Part shown: piece by piece, positions 16,166 to 26,188 of the stretch | Numbering within the stretch: the first letter of the stretch is position 1 | Layout of the letters: every line of letters starts with the position of its first letter | Assembly (NCBI GenBank): GCA_003554375.1 | Contig: PWGF01000233.1 | Location: forward strand, 1 to 37,053 | DNA length: 37,053 nt | Reading direction: 5' to 3' | Origin: Spirochaetaceae bacterium | GTDB lineage: Bacteria > Spirochaetota > Spirochaetia > DSM-27196 > SKKC01 | Program-made: the position numbers and the translations under genes | Notes under the pieces: generated by a model | The model's database searches: none | The model's input: the letters and a program-made list of their open reading frames with translations, nothing else | Told to the model about the DNA's origin: nothing

Positions 16166-16999
16166 TCAGCCGCATAGCGCCTGCTCCTCGGTGGCCTGGA
16201 GCGAGACCGGAACGCGTTGGCGCCGGCGGAACTTGACGAGCGTCTCGACGCCGATCTCCTCGAGCAACCGGGTTACATGGTGCCGGCCGTGAGCGACTTG
16301 CTGCGGTGTGTGAGCATCGGAGCCGTAGGTCAACGGGACGCCGAGCTCGTGGAGAGCGCGGATGACCCACGGGGCCGGGAAGGTCTCTCCGCACTTGCGG
16401 AGGCCGGAGGTGTTGATCTCTACTGCTACATCCTGGGCGGCGATGACCTGGACGGTCTCCTCGATAAGCGGGGTCAGATCGGTATCGATGGGAGGGCCCA
16501 TCGCCTTGATGGCGTCGGGGTGCGCGATCACGTCGAAGAGCCCGGAGCGGGCGGAGCTCTGAACGGCTTCGAAGTAGCGCTCGTATATCTCGAGCGGGTC
16601 CGATGCGTCCGCCCACCGGCGGGGCGCGTATACGTGGTACGGGCCGAAGTCATGTACCGAGCCGATGACGTAGTCCACGCGGCTGTCTGCGAGGGCGTCG
16701 CGGTAGACCTGCTCGGTCCCCGGAAGGTAGTCGGCCTCTATTCCCACGAGGACTTCGAGCTCGTGCGCGTGTTCCTGTTGGAGGGCGGTGGCCTCATTCA
16801 GGTAGCGGCCGAAGTCGCTCCGTGCCATCTGAATCTTCGGCGAGGGGTGGTCGTCGGGATGGGCGAACAGGGGAGCGTGGTCGCTGAAACCGAGCGTGGA
16901 GACGCCGTTAGCTTTGGCGGCATGGACGTAGTCGGCAAGCGAGCCGCTTGCGTGGCCGCAGCGCTTGTGATGGGTGTGAAGATCGATTGTGCAGTACAT
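16166..16999 (-). CDS. PHP-domain histidinol-phosphatase
   Basis: DLHTHHKRCGHASGSLADYVHAAKANGVSTLGFSDHAPL; DYVIGSVHDFG; DVIAHPD; LTYGSDAHTPQQVAHG. Confidence 0.88.
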   Translation of the reverse strand: MYCTIDLHTHHKRCGHASGSLADYVHAAKANGVSTLGFSDHAPLFAHPDDHPSPKIQMARSDFGRYLNEATALQQEHAHELEVLVGIEADYLPGTEQVYRDALADSRVDYVIGSVHDFGPYHVYAPRRWADASDPLEIYERYFEAVQSSARSGLFDVIAHPDAIKAMGPPIDTDLTPLIEETVQVIAAQDVAVEINTSGLRKCGETFPAPWVIRALHELGVPLTYGSDAHTPQQVAHGRHHVTRLLEEIGVETLVKFRRRQRVPVSLQATEEQALCG

Positions 17000-17111
17000 A
17001 GTTACTCCTGTATGGGATCGTGAATCGACTCGAACGGACGCGAACGGTGCGCCCTGAGGGCCAGGACGGCGAGCTCCGCAATCGTTCCACCCGCGTCATG
17101 GACCGCGCGCT

Positions 17112-17645
17112 CTACGATGGGCCGTAGCGGTCGAACCAGGCGCGCTCGCCGAACGGCTTCTTTGGGGCCTGTGACGGTTCTTCAGCTGGGACGCCAACGG
17201 GCAGGAGCACTCGCACCTCCTGCTCCGCCGGAACGCCGAGCAGGCGGCCAATCCGGCCCGCCACGTCGTTGCTGCGGAGCACGCCGTCGATCCAGACCGA
17301 CGCGTAGCCGAGCGCGGTTATTGCGAGTAGCATATTCTCGGTTGCCGCGGCGTAGTCCTCGACGCCGAAGCTCAACTCATGGTCGCTTGTCGCGTCCGGG
17401 TCCATCACGACGGCGATGATGGCCTGGGCGGTGGTGAGGGCCGGCGAGCCCCCCGCGAGCTCAGCAATCTGTGACCTGATCTTCGGATCGGTGACGATCA
17501 CGAATGACGTCGACTGTCCGTTGTACCCGCTGGGTGCGCGGATACCGGCGTCTACGATTTTTACCAGGTGGTCGCGGGGCACCGGCGAGTCGGTAAACGA
17601 ATCACGGTAGCTCGCGCGGCGTGCTATTGCATCAAACAGTTCCAT
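17112..17645 (-). CDS. Nitroreductase family protein
   Basis: MELFDAIARRASYRDSFTDSPVPRDHLVKIVDAGIRAPSGYNGQ; LLPVGVPAE. Confidence 0.85.
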   Translation of the reverse strand: MELFDAIARRASYRDSFTDSPVPRDHLVKIVDAGIRAPSGYNGQSTSFVIVTDPKIRSQIAELAGGSPALTTAQAIIAVVMDPDATSDHELSFGVEDYAAATENMLLAITALGYASVWIDGVLRSNDVAGRIGRLLGVPAEQEVRVLLPVGVPAEEPSQAPKKPFGERAWFDRYGPS

Positions 17646-17883
17646 CTCATCCTCCTCTCTGAAGCCGGCTGGTGTGTGGCACCGTTCCGGTCAAAGCATC
17701 ACCGAGTGCGGCGGCCGCCGCAGCGCGCAGACGTTGAGCGGAAGGGGCAATAACCCGACCCTGGAAACCGGCGGGGCCAGGTCTTGCGCGTCTTGTTTAC
17801 AACCGCGGCGGTAGGGGGGCTCGATGACCGTCTTTGTGGTGTGTCAAAGCGCCTGACAGACAACACAAAGCCCGCGAGCACAC

Positions 17884-17918
17884 AAAAAGGGCCGAGCCAC
17901 ACGGAGTGACCCGGCCTT
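17884..17918 (-). terminator. Rho-independent terminator downstream of tRNA-Met
   Basis: Minus strand GGCCGGGTCAC-TCCGT-GTGGCTCGGCC (11 bp with wobbles) followed by C then TTTTT. Confidence 0.8.
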
Positions 17919-17923
17919 CTCTA

Positions 17924-17996
<73 letters not shown>

Positions 17997-18084
17997 ATGT
18001 CTGCTGAGAACATACCAAAGGCCCTGCTCAAGCGTCAACAGCCTTCCACGGTTCTCCGGCGCAATTCCTGTTGAACATCCGGCT

Positions 18085-18741
18085 CTATCCGTGTCGGTAC
18101 CGAATGATGAGCGTGAGCGCAACGGCAAGCACGACCGACACCACTGCGATGACGGGCCCCAGCAGTTGAAGCGCACCGTCCTGCTCCACGGATATATTAT
18201 ATCCGGCGTGCAGAACGACTGCTAGAACCAAGCTCCGCCCGATATGCCATTCGCGGATACGTCCCGCTATCGCTCCGCTGATGATGGCGGTGCAGCCTGC
18301 GTGGAGCGGGATTGCGGTGAAGGTTCGCAGCAAGACGGCGCTCCCGCCCGGTGACAGCAGCGCGCTCTCGACGATTCCGAATCCTGCTCCTACCGCCGCA
18401 CCGAGGACCGCCCCCTGTGCAGCGTCATATGCGGCCGGTGCTATACGGCGATCTCGATTGCCAATGAATCCGGCTGCAACGAGCGCTTTGGGGGCTTCCT
18501 CAGCAACGGCGACGTGTACGAAGTGGCCGAGCAAGTAGCCGGCGGTCGCTGCCCCGAATGGGATGAAGCCTAACAAGGTAGCGATGCCTGCTGAGGCAAG
18601 AACGAGCACCCCGCCGCTCAGTCCGGATTTGAGCAACCGCCCGAAAGGTGGTTGCTCCTGGAGGGGCAGGAGCACTGTTGCAAGCACGAGCGCGAGTGCC
18701 GTTATGGATACTGCAATCGCGAGTGCGGCATGCGGGTTCAC
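18085..18741 (-). CDS. PrsW-family glutamic intramembrane protease
   Basis: Multi-TM protein with VAVAEEAPKALVAAG (EExxK), GAAVGAGFGIVE and AIPLHAGCTAIISGAIAG, LHAGYN motifs. Confidence 0.8.
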   Translation of the reverse strand: MNPHAALAIAVSITALALVLATVLLPLQEQPPFGRLLKSGLSGGVLVLASAGIATLLGFIPFGAATAGYLLGHFVHVAVAEEAPKALVAAGFIGNRDRRIAPAAYDAAQGAVLGAAVGAGFGIVESALLSPGGSAVLLRTFTAIPLHAGCTAIISGAIAGRIREWHIGRSLVLAVVLHAGYNISVEQDGALQLLGPVIAVVSVVLAVALTLIIRYRHG

Positions 18742-19823
18742 CGTTTCGTCGTCGACCTTGCAGGGGCTTCATGAAGGGCCGCAATGGCCGTAAGCAGCCC
18801 TTCTGTGTCTTCCGGCTTCCCGACGGTTATGCGAACAGCCTCAGGAAGACCGAAACTCTCCAGTGGGCGAACCGCGTAGCCCGCGTCCATGAGTTGTGCG
18901 GCAAAGAGATGGGCCTCCATACCGGCTTCGATACACACGAAGTTCGCTGCGCTGGGGTAGGGCGTGAAACCGAGTTGGGATAGCCCTTTCGAAAGGCGGG
19001 CCCTCTCCTCAGCATTGCGAGCTACACAGTCACGCACGTATGACGGATCTTCGAGCGCTGCGGCAGCTGCCGCCTCGGCAACGGAGCTGACGTTGAACGG
19101 CGGCTTGACGCGATAGAGCGCTTCGATTAGCTCGGCACATCCGAACCCGTATCCAACGCGGAGTCCCGCCAACCCGTATGCCTTGGAGAACGTGCGAAGA
19201 ACGAGCAGGTTTTCGTACTGGTCCACGAGCTCCCGGGTGGGGGGGCGCCGACCTTCCGGGACGTAATCCACGTACGCTTCGTCCAAGACCACGAGGATCT
19301 GCCGCGGGATGTACTCGAGCAGATCCTCGATAGCGTCGGGAGCCATCGCCGTACCGGTTGGGTTGTTCGGATTGCACAGCCAAACAATCCGGGTGCGGTC
19401 ACCGAGGAACCGGCGAAACGCATCGGGATCGTGTGCACCGTGCCTCATCGGAACCTTCACCGGACTGCCGTCGTAGAGGGAGGTTACGCTGTGATACTGG
19501 CTGAAGGTGTGTTCCGCTGCGAGGCTCTCTTCTTTGGTATTCAGAAACGTCCCGGCGGCGATTGCCATGAGCTCATCCGAGCCGTTTCCTATAATGATCC
19601 GCTCTTCCTGGATGTCCAGATGTCCAGCCAGTGCGCTTCGCAATTTGCTGGAGAACTGATCAGGATATCGGCTGACAGCGGGCGCCACCAGTTGAAGCGC
19701 GGCAAGGGCTGCTGGGTGGGGGCCGTACGGATTCTCGTTACTCGATAACTTGACCGCCCCAGCCTTGGAGGTGCCAGGCGAATAGGTTGGGATCTGTTGA
19801 ACGGACAAACGCGGTGGAACCAT
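18738..19823 (-). CDS. hisC: Histidinol-phosphate aminotransferase
   Basis: LSSNENPYGPHPAALAAL, IIIGNGSDELM, CNPNNPTGT, VLDEAYVDYV, RTFSKAYGLAGLRVGYGF. Confidence 0.93.
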   Translation of the reverse strand: MVPPRLSVQQIPTYSPGTSKAGAVKLSSNENPYGPHPAALAALQLVAPAVSRYPDQFSSKLRSALAGHLDIQEERIIIGNGSDELMAIAAGTFLNTKEESLAAEHTFSQYHSVTSLYDGSPVKVPMRHGAHDPDAFRRFLGDRTRIVWLCNPNNPTGTAMAPDAIEDLLEYIPRQILVVLDEAYVDYVPEGRRPPTRELVDQYENLLVLRTFSKAYGLAGLRVGYGFGCAELIEALYRVKPPFNVSSVAEAAAAAALEDPSYVRDCVARNAEERARLSKGLSQLGFTPYPSAANFVCIEAGMEAHLFAAQLMDAGYAVRPLESFGLPEAVRITVGKPEDTEGLLTAIAALHEAPARSTTKR

Positions 19824-20143
19824 GTCTTAACCTCCCCAATTCAGCTCCCGTTGGACGCGCCCCAAGGGCCCCGCGAGTACCAGGCGTCTATAGACGCATC
19901 TTCCGGGTAATCAAAGCAGCTGTCAACGCAACGCCTTCCTGGAAGAGGACAAACGCAGTTAGACAACGCCCCCAGAAGCGCGGCGGCGAGTGCCCTTCCT
20001 TGACGCTTGGCCGCGACGGGTGGCGACGTGCTCAGATAGGGAGGAATGCTCGTCTCATCGTATTCCGGCCGCCGATATACGACATAGAGCCATAGTGGTC
20101 CAACTGCGTTTGCTCTGTGGTCGGAAGAGGGCTCGGCGCGGCG

Positions 20144-20560
20144 CTACCGGCCCTCCGAGCTGCCCGGCTCCGCCTCCGAACGCCGTTTCGCTGTGTTCGG
20201 CGGGTTCTTCTTGAGGTATTCGTGGTCCTCCGACATGTCCTCGATAAGGTCGGCGAGCTTCATCTGCAGGCTTGTCTCGGTTGTCTTTGCGAAGATGAGG
20301 TCGCGTGGATTGTCGAACAGCGATTTCACGGATTTCATAATTCGTGCTATCTCGGCATTGCTGAAGCCGTTCATTATGATCACCTTATTCTCGAGCGGAC
20401 CGTGCGCGCCTGGGTCGGCGCCGGACGTGGCGTTGGGCTCGGCGTCCGGCCCGGCGTTTGGCTTGGCCCGGCGTTTGGAGTCCGGCTCGGCATTGGGCTC
20501 GGCGACCGGCTTAGCGTCGGGCCGGGGAGCGCCCGGTTCATTGTGCGACGTCTCGGACAT
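20144..20560 (-). CDS. DUF3783-family protein with repetitive N-terminal extension
   Basis: NKVIIMNGFSNAEIARIMKSVK...DLIFAKTTETSLQMKLADLIEDMSEDHEYLKK. Confidence 0.7.
   Translation of the reverse strand: MSETSHNEPGAPRPDAKPVAEPNAEPDSKRRAKPNAGPDAEPNATSGADPGAHGPLENKVIIMNGFSNAEIARIMKSVKSLFDNPRDLIFAKTTETSLQMKLADLIEDMSEDHEYLKKNPPNTAKRRSEAEPGSSEGR
20402..20521 (-). repeat. 10 x 12-bp degenerate tandem repeat encoding (P-N/D-A-E)n
   Basis: PDAK PVAE PNAE PDSK RRAK PNAG PDAE PNAT SGAD PGAH in phase. Confidence 0.75.
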
Positions 20561-20582
20561 TGCAGTACTCCTGTGTAGGTCG

Positions 20583-20601
20583 TGGTATTATCTTGATACC
20601 A
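20583..20601. promoter_or_regulatory. Inverted repeat between divergent DUF3783 gene and clpB
   Basis: TGGTAT-tatcttg-ATACCA, perfect 6-bp arms. Confidence 0.4.
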
Positions 20602-20701
20602 TAGGAGGGGGGATATCGGGCTGACAAGAGGGCGGAGTCAACCGGACATCAATCACCGGCGTTGCCGGTGAGATATCATCATTTTTATACTTTTTAGAGA
20701 T

Positions 20702-23305
20702 ATGAAGTACGATAGTCTGACACTAAAGGCCCAGGATGTCTTGCAGCAGGCGTCCGGGGTAGCACAAGAATACAAGCATCCAACACTCGACGTAGACCAC
20801 CTGGCTTTGGCGATGATCCGCCAGGAGGAGGGCGTGGTACCGCCGTTGCTGAGCCGGATCGGCGCCGATCCGCGCGACCTGGAGGCCGGCATCCAGTCCG
20901 TGCTGGGCCAGAAACCGGTCGTGCATGGCGACGAAGCGCAGATGCAGCTCTCCTCCACCATGCAGAAGGTGCTCAACAGCGCGGAGAAGGAGGCGTCGGA
21001 TCTTAAAGACGAATACGTCTCGACCGAGCATCTCCTCTTGGCGGCGGTGAGCCGGAAGCATCCGGTGGCGGATAAGTTCGCTGAAGCAGGAGTCACGCGC
21101 GACGCAATTCTCACCGCGCTCAAATCGGTGCGCGGCAACCGGCGCGTGACGGACCAAGATCCGGAGAGCAAGTACCAGGTACTGGAGAAATACTGTCGCG
21201 ACCTTACCGCTGAGGCGCGCAAAGAGAAGCTCGACCCGGTCATCGGCCGTGACGAGGAGATCCGCCGGATCATGCAGGTGCTGAGCCGCCGCACCAAAAA
21301 CAACCCGGTTCTGATCGGAGAACCGGGCACGGGGAAGACTGCGATTGTCGAGGGCGTTGCCCGGCGCATCGTCTCCGGCGACGTGCCGGATAGCCTCAAG
21401 GACAAGCGGCTCCTCGCGCTCGACCTGGGATCGCTCGTTGCAGGGACCAAGTACCGTGGCGAGTTCGAGGACCGCTTCAAGGCGGTGATCCAGGAGATCG
21501 CGGAGTCGGAGGGGCAGATCATCCTCTTTATCGACGAGCTGCACACCGTCGTCGGTGCAGGTGCGGCCGAAGGCGCAGTGGACGCTTCCAACCTGCTCAA
21601 GCCCGCGCTTGCGCGCGGCCAGCTCCGGGCAATTGGCGCAACAACGCTCGATGAGTATCGCAAGCACATCGAGAAGGACGCCGCATTCGAGCGCCGCTTC
21701 CAGACCGTCTACACGCAGGAGCCGAGCGTCCAGGACACGGTCGCCATTCTGCGGGGACTCAAAGAGCGCTATGAGGTACATCACGGCGTCCGGATCACCG
21801 ACGAAGCGATCATCGCGGCAGCAACGCTCAGCGATCGCTACATCACCTCGCGTTTCCTGCCGGACAAGGCGATCGATCTCATCGATGAGGCGGCCAGCCG
21901 GCTCAAAATGGAGATCGAGAGCCAGCCGGTGGAGCTCGATCAGCTCGAGCGGCGCATTCTCCAGCTCGATATCGAACGGCAGGCGCTGACCAAGGAGAGC
22001 GATCAAGCCAGCGTCGAGCGTCGTGAGAAGCTGGAAGAGGAGCTTGCCGAGCTGCGGGCCAAGCGGGATGAGATGCAGATGGAGTGGCAGAACGAGAAGG
22101 AGCTCATCGAAGGGATCCGCTCGCTCAAGCAGCGGATCGAGGAGCTCAACGCCGAGGAGGCGCAGCAGGAGCGCCAAGGCAACCTGACTCGCGCCGCGGA
22201 GATCAAACACGGGCTCATTCCGGAGGCGGAGCGCGAGCTGGCCGAAAAGACGGCCAAGATCGACGAGCTGCAGGACGAACGGCGGCTGCTTCGCGAGGAA
22301 GTCGGGGACGAGGACGTTGCCCAAGTCGTGAGCGCTTGGACCGGTATTCCGGTGAGCAAGATGATGGCAAGCGAGATGGCGAAGCTCCTTGAGCTCGAGG
22401 CAACGCTCGGCGAGCGCGTGATCGGCCAGGAGCGCGCGGTCAACGCAGTCTCGGATGCCATCCGCCGGAACAAGAGCGGGCTCTCGGACATCAGCAGGCC
22501 CACCGGCGTGTTCATGTTCGTTGGGCCGACCGGCGTCGGAAAGACGGAGCTCGCCAAGACGCTTGCCGCGTACCTCTTCGACGACGAGCGGGCGCTGACC
22601 CGGATCGACATGAGCGAGTACATGGAAAAGTACTCGGTCAGTCGTTTGATCGGCGCGCCGCCCGGCTACGTGGGATACGAGCAGGGCGGTCAGCTTACGG
22701 AGGTCGTGCGGCGAAGGCCATATTCGGTCATTCTCTTTGACGAGGTGGAGAAGGCGCATGCGGACGTTTTCAACGTGCTGTTGCAGCTGCTCGACGAAGG
22801 ACGGTTGACCGACGGCCAGGGTCGCGTTGTGGACTTCCGGAACACGATCATCATCATGACGAGCAACCTCGGCAGTGACGTCATCCTGGGCGCCGAGAAC
22901 CCGGAGGAGCGGTGGCCGCAGATTCGGGAGCTTCTGCACGCCACGTTCAAGCCGGAGTTCCTGAACCGGCTGGATGAGATCATCATGTTCCACCGGCTGT
23001 CGAAGGAGCAGATCAAGAAGATCGTCGACCTGGAAGTCGAACGGGTGGCTCGCCGCCTTGGCGAGCGCAAGATGTCGATCGATCTGGACGAAACGGCCAA
23101 GGAGCATCTGGCTGCGGCGGGCTACGATCCGCAGTTCGGCGCGCGGCCACTCAAGCGGGCCGTGCAGAACCAGCTGCAGAATCCGCTGGCGCGGAAGCTC
23201 TTGGCCGGCGAGTTCAAGGAGGGCGACCGTATTGTCGTAAGCGCCGCCGACGGCGAGCTAACCTTTGAGAAGAGCAAGGAGCTTGCCGAGGCTGCAAGCG
23301 CGTAG
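20702..23305 (+). CDS. clpB: ATP-dependent chaperone ClpB
   Basis: 867 aa; two Walker A motifs ([28 protein letters not shown]), ClpB middle domain, [24 protein letters not shown]. Confidence 0.97.
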   Translation: MKYDSLTLKAQDVLQQASGVAQEYKHPTLDVDHLALAMIRQEEGVVPPLLSRIGADPRDLEAGIQSVLGQKPVVHGDEAQMQLSSTMQKVLNSAEKEASDLKDEYVSTEHLLLAAVSRKHPVADKFAEAGVTRDAILTALKSVRGNRRVTDQDPESKYQVLEKYCRDLTAEARKEKLDPVIGRDEEIRRIMQVLSRRTKNNPVLIGEPGTGKTAIVEGVARRIVSGDVPDSLKDKRLLALDLGSLVAGTKYRGEFEDRFKAVIQEIAESEGQIILFIDELHTVVGAGAAEGAVDASNLLKPALARGQLRAIGATTLDEYRKHIEKDAAFERRFQTVYTQEPSVQDTVAILRGLKERYEVHHGVRITDEAIIAAATLSDRYITSRFLPDKAIDLIDEAASRLKMEIESQPVELDQLERRILQLDIERQALTKESDQASVERREKLEEELAELRAKRDEMQMEWQNEKELIEGIRSLKQRIEELNAEEAQQERQGNLTRAAEIKHGLIPEAERELAEKTAKIDELQDERRLLREEVGDEDVAQVVSAWTGIPVSKMMASEMAKLLELEATLGERVIGQERAVNAVSDAIRRNKSGLSDISRPTGVFMFVGPTGVGKTELAKTLAAYLFDDERALTRIDMSEYMEKYSVSRLIGAPPGYVGYEQGGQLTEVVRRRPYSVILFDEVEKAHADVFNVLLQLLDEGRLTDGQGRVVDFRNTIIIMTSNLGSDVILGAENPEERWPQIRELLHATFKPEFLNRLDEIIMFHRLSKEQIKKIVDLEVERVARRLGERKMSIDLDETAKEHLAAAGYDPQFGARPLKRAVQNQLQNPLARKLLAGEFKEGDRIVVSAADGELTFEKSKELAEAASA

Positions 23306-23401
23306 GCGCCAACCGCGCAGGTCGAAACGCGTAGCCGGGTGGGCCGCCGGCTCGTCCGGCTACCGATTGACCTGCCGCCTCGGCCCGGATAGCCTCCGGT
23401 C

Positions 23402-24772
23402 ATGGGCAAACTATGGGACAAGGGCTACGAGCTCGATGAGCTGATCGAGCGGTTCACGGTAGGGGAGGATTATCGGTTGGACCGTTCGCTTCTGGCTGCC
23501 GACGCGGTGGGAAGTGCAGCTCACGCGAAGATGCTGGCCTCCGTGGGAATCCTGAGCGATGAAGAAGCGGACGCGTTGGTCGGCGAGTGCCGCCGGATCG
23601 CTCGTGACGCGGCTGCCGGCCGGGTGGAGATTGCGCCGCAAGACGAGGATGGGCACACCGTGATCGAGCGGCGGCTTACCGAGCGTGTCGGAGAAGCGGG
23701 TAAGAGGATTCACACCGGCCGGTCTCGTAACGACCAGATACTTGCGGCGCTCCGCCTGTACGGTCGGGAGGCTATCTGGCGCCTTCTGGAGGAGGCGGGC
23801 GCGCTTGCTCGGTCATTGCTGGACCGTGCCGAACAGTCGGCTTCGGTGCCGATGGTCGGGCGTACGCATCTCCAACCGGCAATGCCGTCGAGCGTCGGGG
23901 TCTGGTTGGCTTCGTACGCCGAAGGGCTTGTCGATGACATGCTGCTTCTGACGACGGCGCGCATGCTCACCGATCGCTCACCGCTCGGGGCCGCGGCAAG
24001 CTACGGTACGCCTCTTCCGATCGATCGGTCGATGACGGCGCGGCTGCTCGGGTTCGCCTCAGTGCACAACAACGTTCTCGCCGTCAACAACGCACGCGGC
24101 AAGGTCGAGGCGGTCACCGTGGATGCCGTGGAGCACGTGATGCTAACGTTGTCAAAGCTCGCCACGGATCTGATCCTCTTTTCGCTTCCCGAGCTCGGAT
24201 ACGTTCAGCTGCCGGAGGAATTGTGCTCCGGCTCGAGCATCATGCCACAGAAACGCAACCCGGACGGTCTCGAGCTTCTGCGCTCTCGCGCTGCTACCGT
24301 GTCGGGATGGAGCACGCAAATCAAGAACGTGATCCGAGCTCTTCCCTCGGGGTATAATCGCGACTATCAGGATGCCAAAGAACCGTTTCTCCGCGCCGTG
24401 GAGACCGGCATACTTGCGCTCCAAGTGGCGCGACGGACTGTGAGCTCGATGGAGATTGACGCAGGGCGGCTGCGAGAGGGCTTTAGGCCGGAAGTCTTTG
24501 CCACGGATGCGGCGCTTGAGCGGGTGCGCGGCGGGGAAACCTTCCGCGATGCATACCGGTACGTAGCTACCCATCTCGAGGAGCTTGGGGAGCGAAATCC
24601 GGACGCCTCGCTCGCCGACCGTACGGCTGTCGGAACCGCCGGAAACCTGAACCTCGAGAGCACCAGAAACGAGGTGGAACGGATCGAGAAGAGCGAGGAA
24701 CGACGCCGGAGCGAGGCGCGGGCTGCGCTGCGAAGTCTCATGGGAGACGACCTACGCCTTGCGCTCCTGTGA
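23402..24772 (+). CDS. argH: Argininosuccinate lyase
   Basis: MGKLWDKGYELDELIERFTVGEDYRLDRSLLAADAVGSAAHA; HTGRSRNDQ; GSSIMPQKRNPD. Confidence 0.95.
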   Translation: MGKLWDKGYELDELIERFTVGEDYRLDRSLLAADAVGSAAHAKMLASVGILSDEEADALVGECRRIARDAAAGRVEIAPQDEDGHTVIERRLTERVGEAGKRIHTGRSRNDQILAALRLYGREAIWRLLEEAGALARSLLDRAEQSASVPMVGRTHLQPAMPSSVGVWLASYAEGLVDDMLLLTTARMLTDRSPLGAAASYGTPLPIDRSMTARLLGFASVHNNVLAVNNARGKVEAVTVDAVEHVMLTLSKLATDLILFSLPELGYVQLPEELCSGSSIMPQKRNPDGLELLRSRAATVSGWSTQIKNVIRALPSGYNRDYQDAKEPFLRAVETGILALQVARRTVSSMEIDAGRLREGFRPEVFATDAALERVRGGETFRDAYRYVATHLEELGERNPDASLADRTAVGTAGNLNLESTRNEVERIEKSEERRRSEARAALRSLMGDDLRLALL

Positions 24773-24831
24773 CCGTGGCTGGTCGGCCGGCCGGCGGGTA
24801 AGTCCCTGGTCGGCGGGCGAGTGCTGCCGTA

Positions 24832-26001
24832 TTACTCGGGCAGGGTGGTCGGCATCTCCAAAGTGATCTCTCCGTCCGACAACCGGCGGAACATGCTCTG
24901 GATCTCCGCCCGGACCGCCTCGGGAACGTGGTCGGTGAAGCTCCGGTGCTCGAAGTCGAAGGCTACAGCGTTGTCGGCGACTCCTACGGTCTCATTGGTA
25001 CCGAATGCGAGCTTCCCCTCGATGAAGCGGTTGACGCGCTCTGCCGTAATCTCTTGGAGGCGCGCGTGGACAACGCCAACTACCGTTCCCACGGCGTCAT
25101 CATACGCGCTTCGATAGAAAGAAATCACCTTTCCATTGAAGGTATCCGCGGCACCGTGGACACCGGTGTCAGCGGCACCCGCGTATGTGAGGACCACACT
25201 GGCTCCATCGTCGAATAGCGCCCCGGCAGTGACCTCCGCGTGTTCGTGGTCCTCGAGATCTCCTACGAAGGCCGCCGGCACCGCCGCGTCTTCCTCGACG
25301 GTGCGGGCTCCGATTCGAGCAGCCGGCAGGAACACCTGGTTGAAGACCGGGGTTTCGCGTCCCCCGACTATCCCGACGTGGACGGTCCCTGCGTCATCGG
25401 CACGGTAGCTACTGAGAAGTCCCGCAAAATAGCCAGCGAGAAACGCTTGCTCTCGCCGGTTCACAAGAATCGAATGGATAGCGTCGTTTCCCTCCCAATG
25501 ACCGTCGATCACCAGAAATCGCGTGTCGACGAAGCGGGCCGACACGCTGTCGGCGACCTCGGCGAGCTTCGATCCGACCACTACGACAAGGTCGTATGCC
25601 TCCTCGGATAGCTCCGCGAGGCGCTCCGGCCACATCTCACGGTCCAATGGTAACTCATACACGGTGCGATTGACGTTGGCGAACTGTCCGGTTGCTTCCT
25701 CTGTACCGTCGGTCACCTCCTGAAGCTCCGGATTCGTGTCGATTGATCCCGGCGATACAACCGCGATGGATAGATCCCGCTCAGCCTCTCGCGGTTCTTC
25801 CGCCCGATCGCACGCGGCGATGAGGATGGTTGAGGCAAGCATCCAGGCAAGCGTCCGGATAAGGATGGAGAGCGTCCTCCGTTCAGGCTTTCCGCCGGTC
25901 GGCGCTGAGAAACGCATGTCGGCCGGCCTCGGGTTAGTGCTGGAAACGGGAGCGGTGGGGTTCGCCGCGGGCGTCTTGGCAGAGTTATCATCGGCGTTCA
26001 T
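24832..26001 (-). CDS. BMP-family (BmpA/Med-like) substrate-binding lipoprotein
   Basis: LASTILIAACDRAEE lipobox; VVVVGSKLAEVADSVSARFVDTRFLVIDG; REQAFLAGYFAGLLS; VGIVGGRETPVFNQVF. ATG 26001 preferred over ORF-track start 26082. Confidence 0.8.
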   Translation of the reverse strand: MNADDNSAKTPAANPTAPVSSTNPRPADMRFSAPTGGKPERRTLSILIRTLAWMLASTILIAACDRAEEPREAERDLSIAVVSPGSIDTNPELQEVTDGTEEATGQFANVNRTVYELPLDREMWPERLAELSEEAYDLVVVVGSKLAEVADSVSARFVDTRFLVIDGHWEGNDAIHSILVNRREQAFLAGYFAGLLSSYRADDAGTVHVGIVGGRETPVFNQVFLPAARIGARTVEEDAAVPAAFVGDLEDHEHAEVTAGALFDDGASVVLTYAGAADTGVHGAADTFNGKVISFYRSAYDDAVGTVVGVVHARLQEITAERVNRFIEGKLAFGTNETVGVADNAVAFDFEHRSFTDHVPEAVRAEIQSMFRRLSDGEITLEMPTTLPE

Positions 26002-26188
26002 GATACGGGCATCCTCCGTATGAGTGCATGGGCTGATCCGCCCTTGAACCGGACCAGCAGACGGTACACTGATCCACAGCACGTGTCAAAACGTGCGGCC
26101 TGGGCTTAGGCATGGTGCCCGGTTCTGTGCGCACCTCTTCTGTCAGTGCCCGGTTGACCGCCGCCCTGGTCCCTGCTAAAGAAGGCTC

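Noticed and set aside
20723-23107. 794-aa ORF antisense to clpB
   Set aside because: Shadow ORF produced by high-GC codon usage; the + strand frame is unambiguous ClpB and the antisense product has no recognisable domain.
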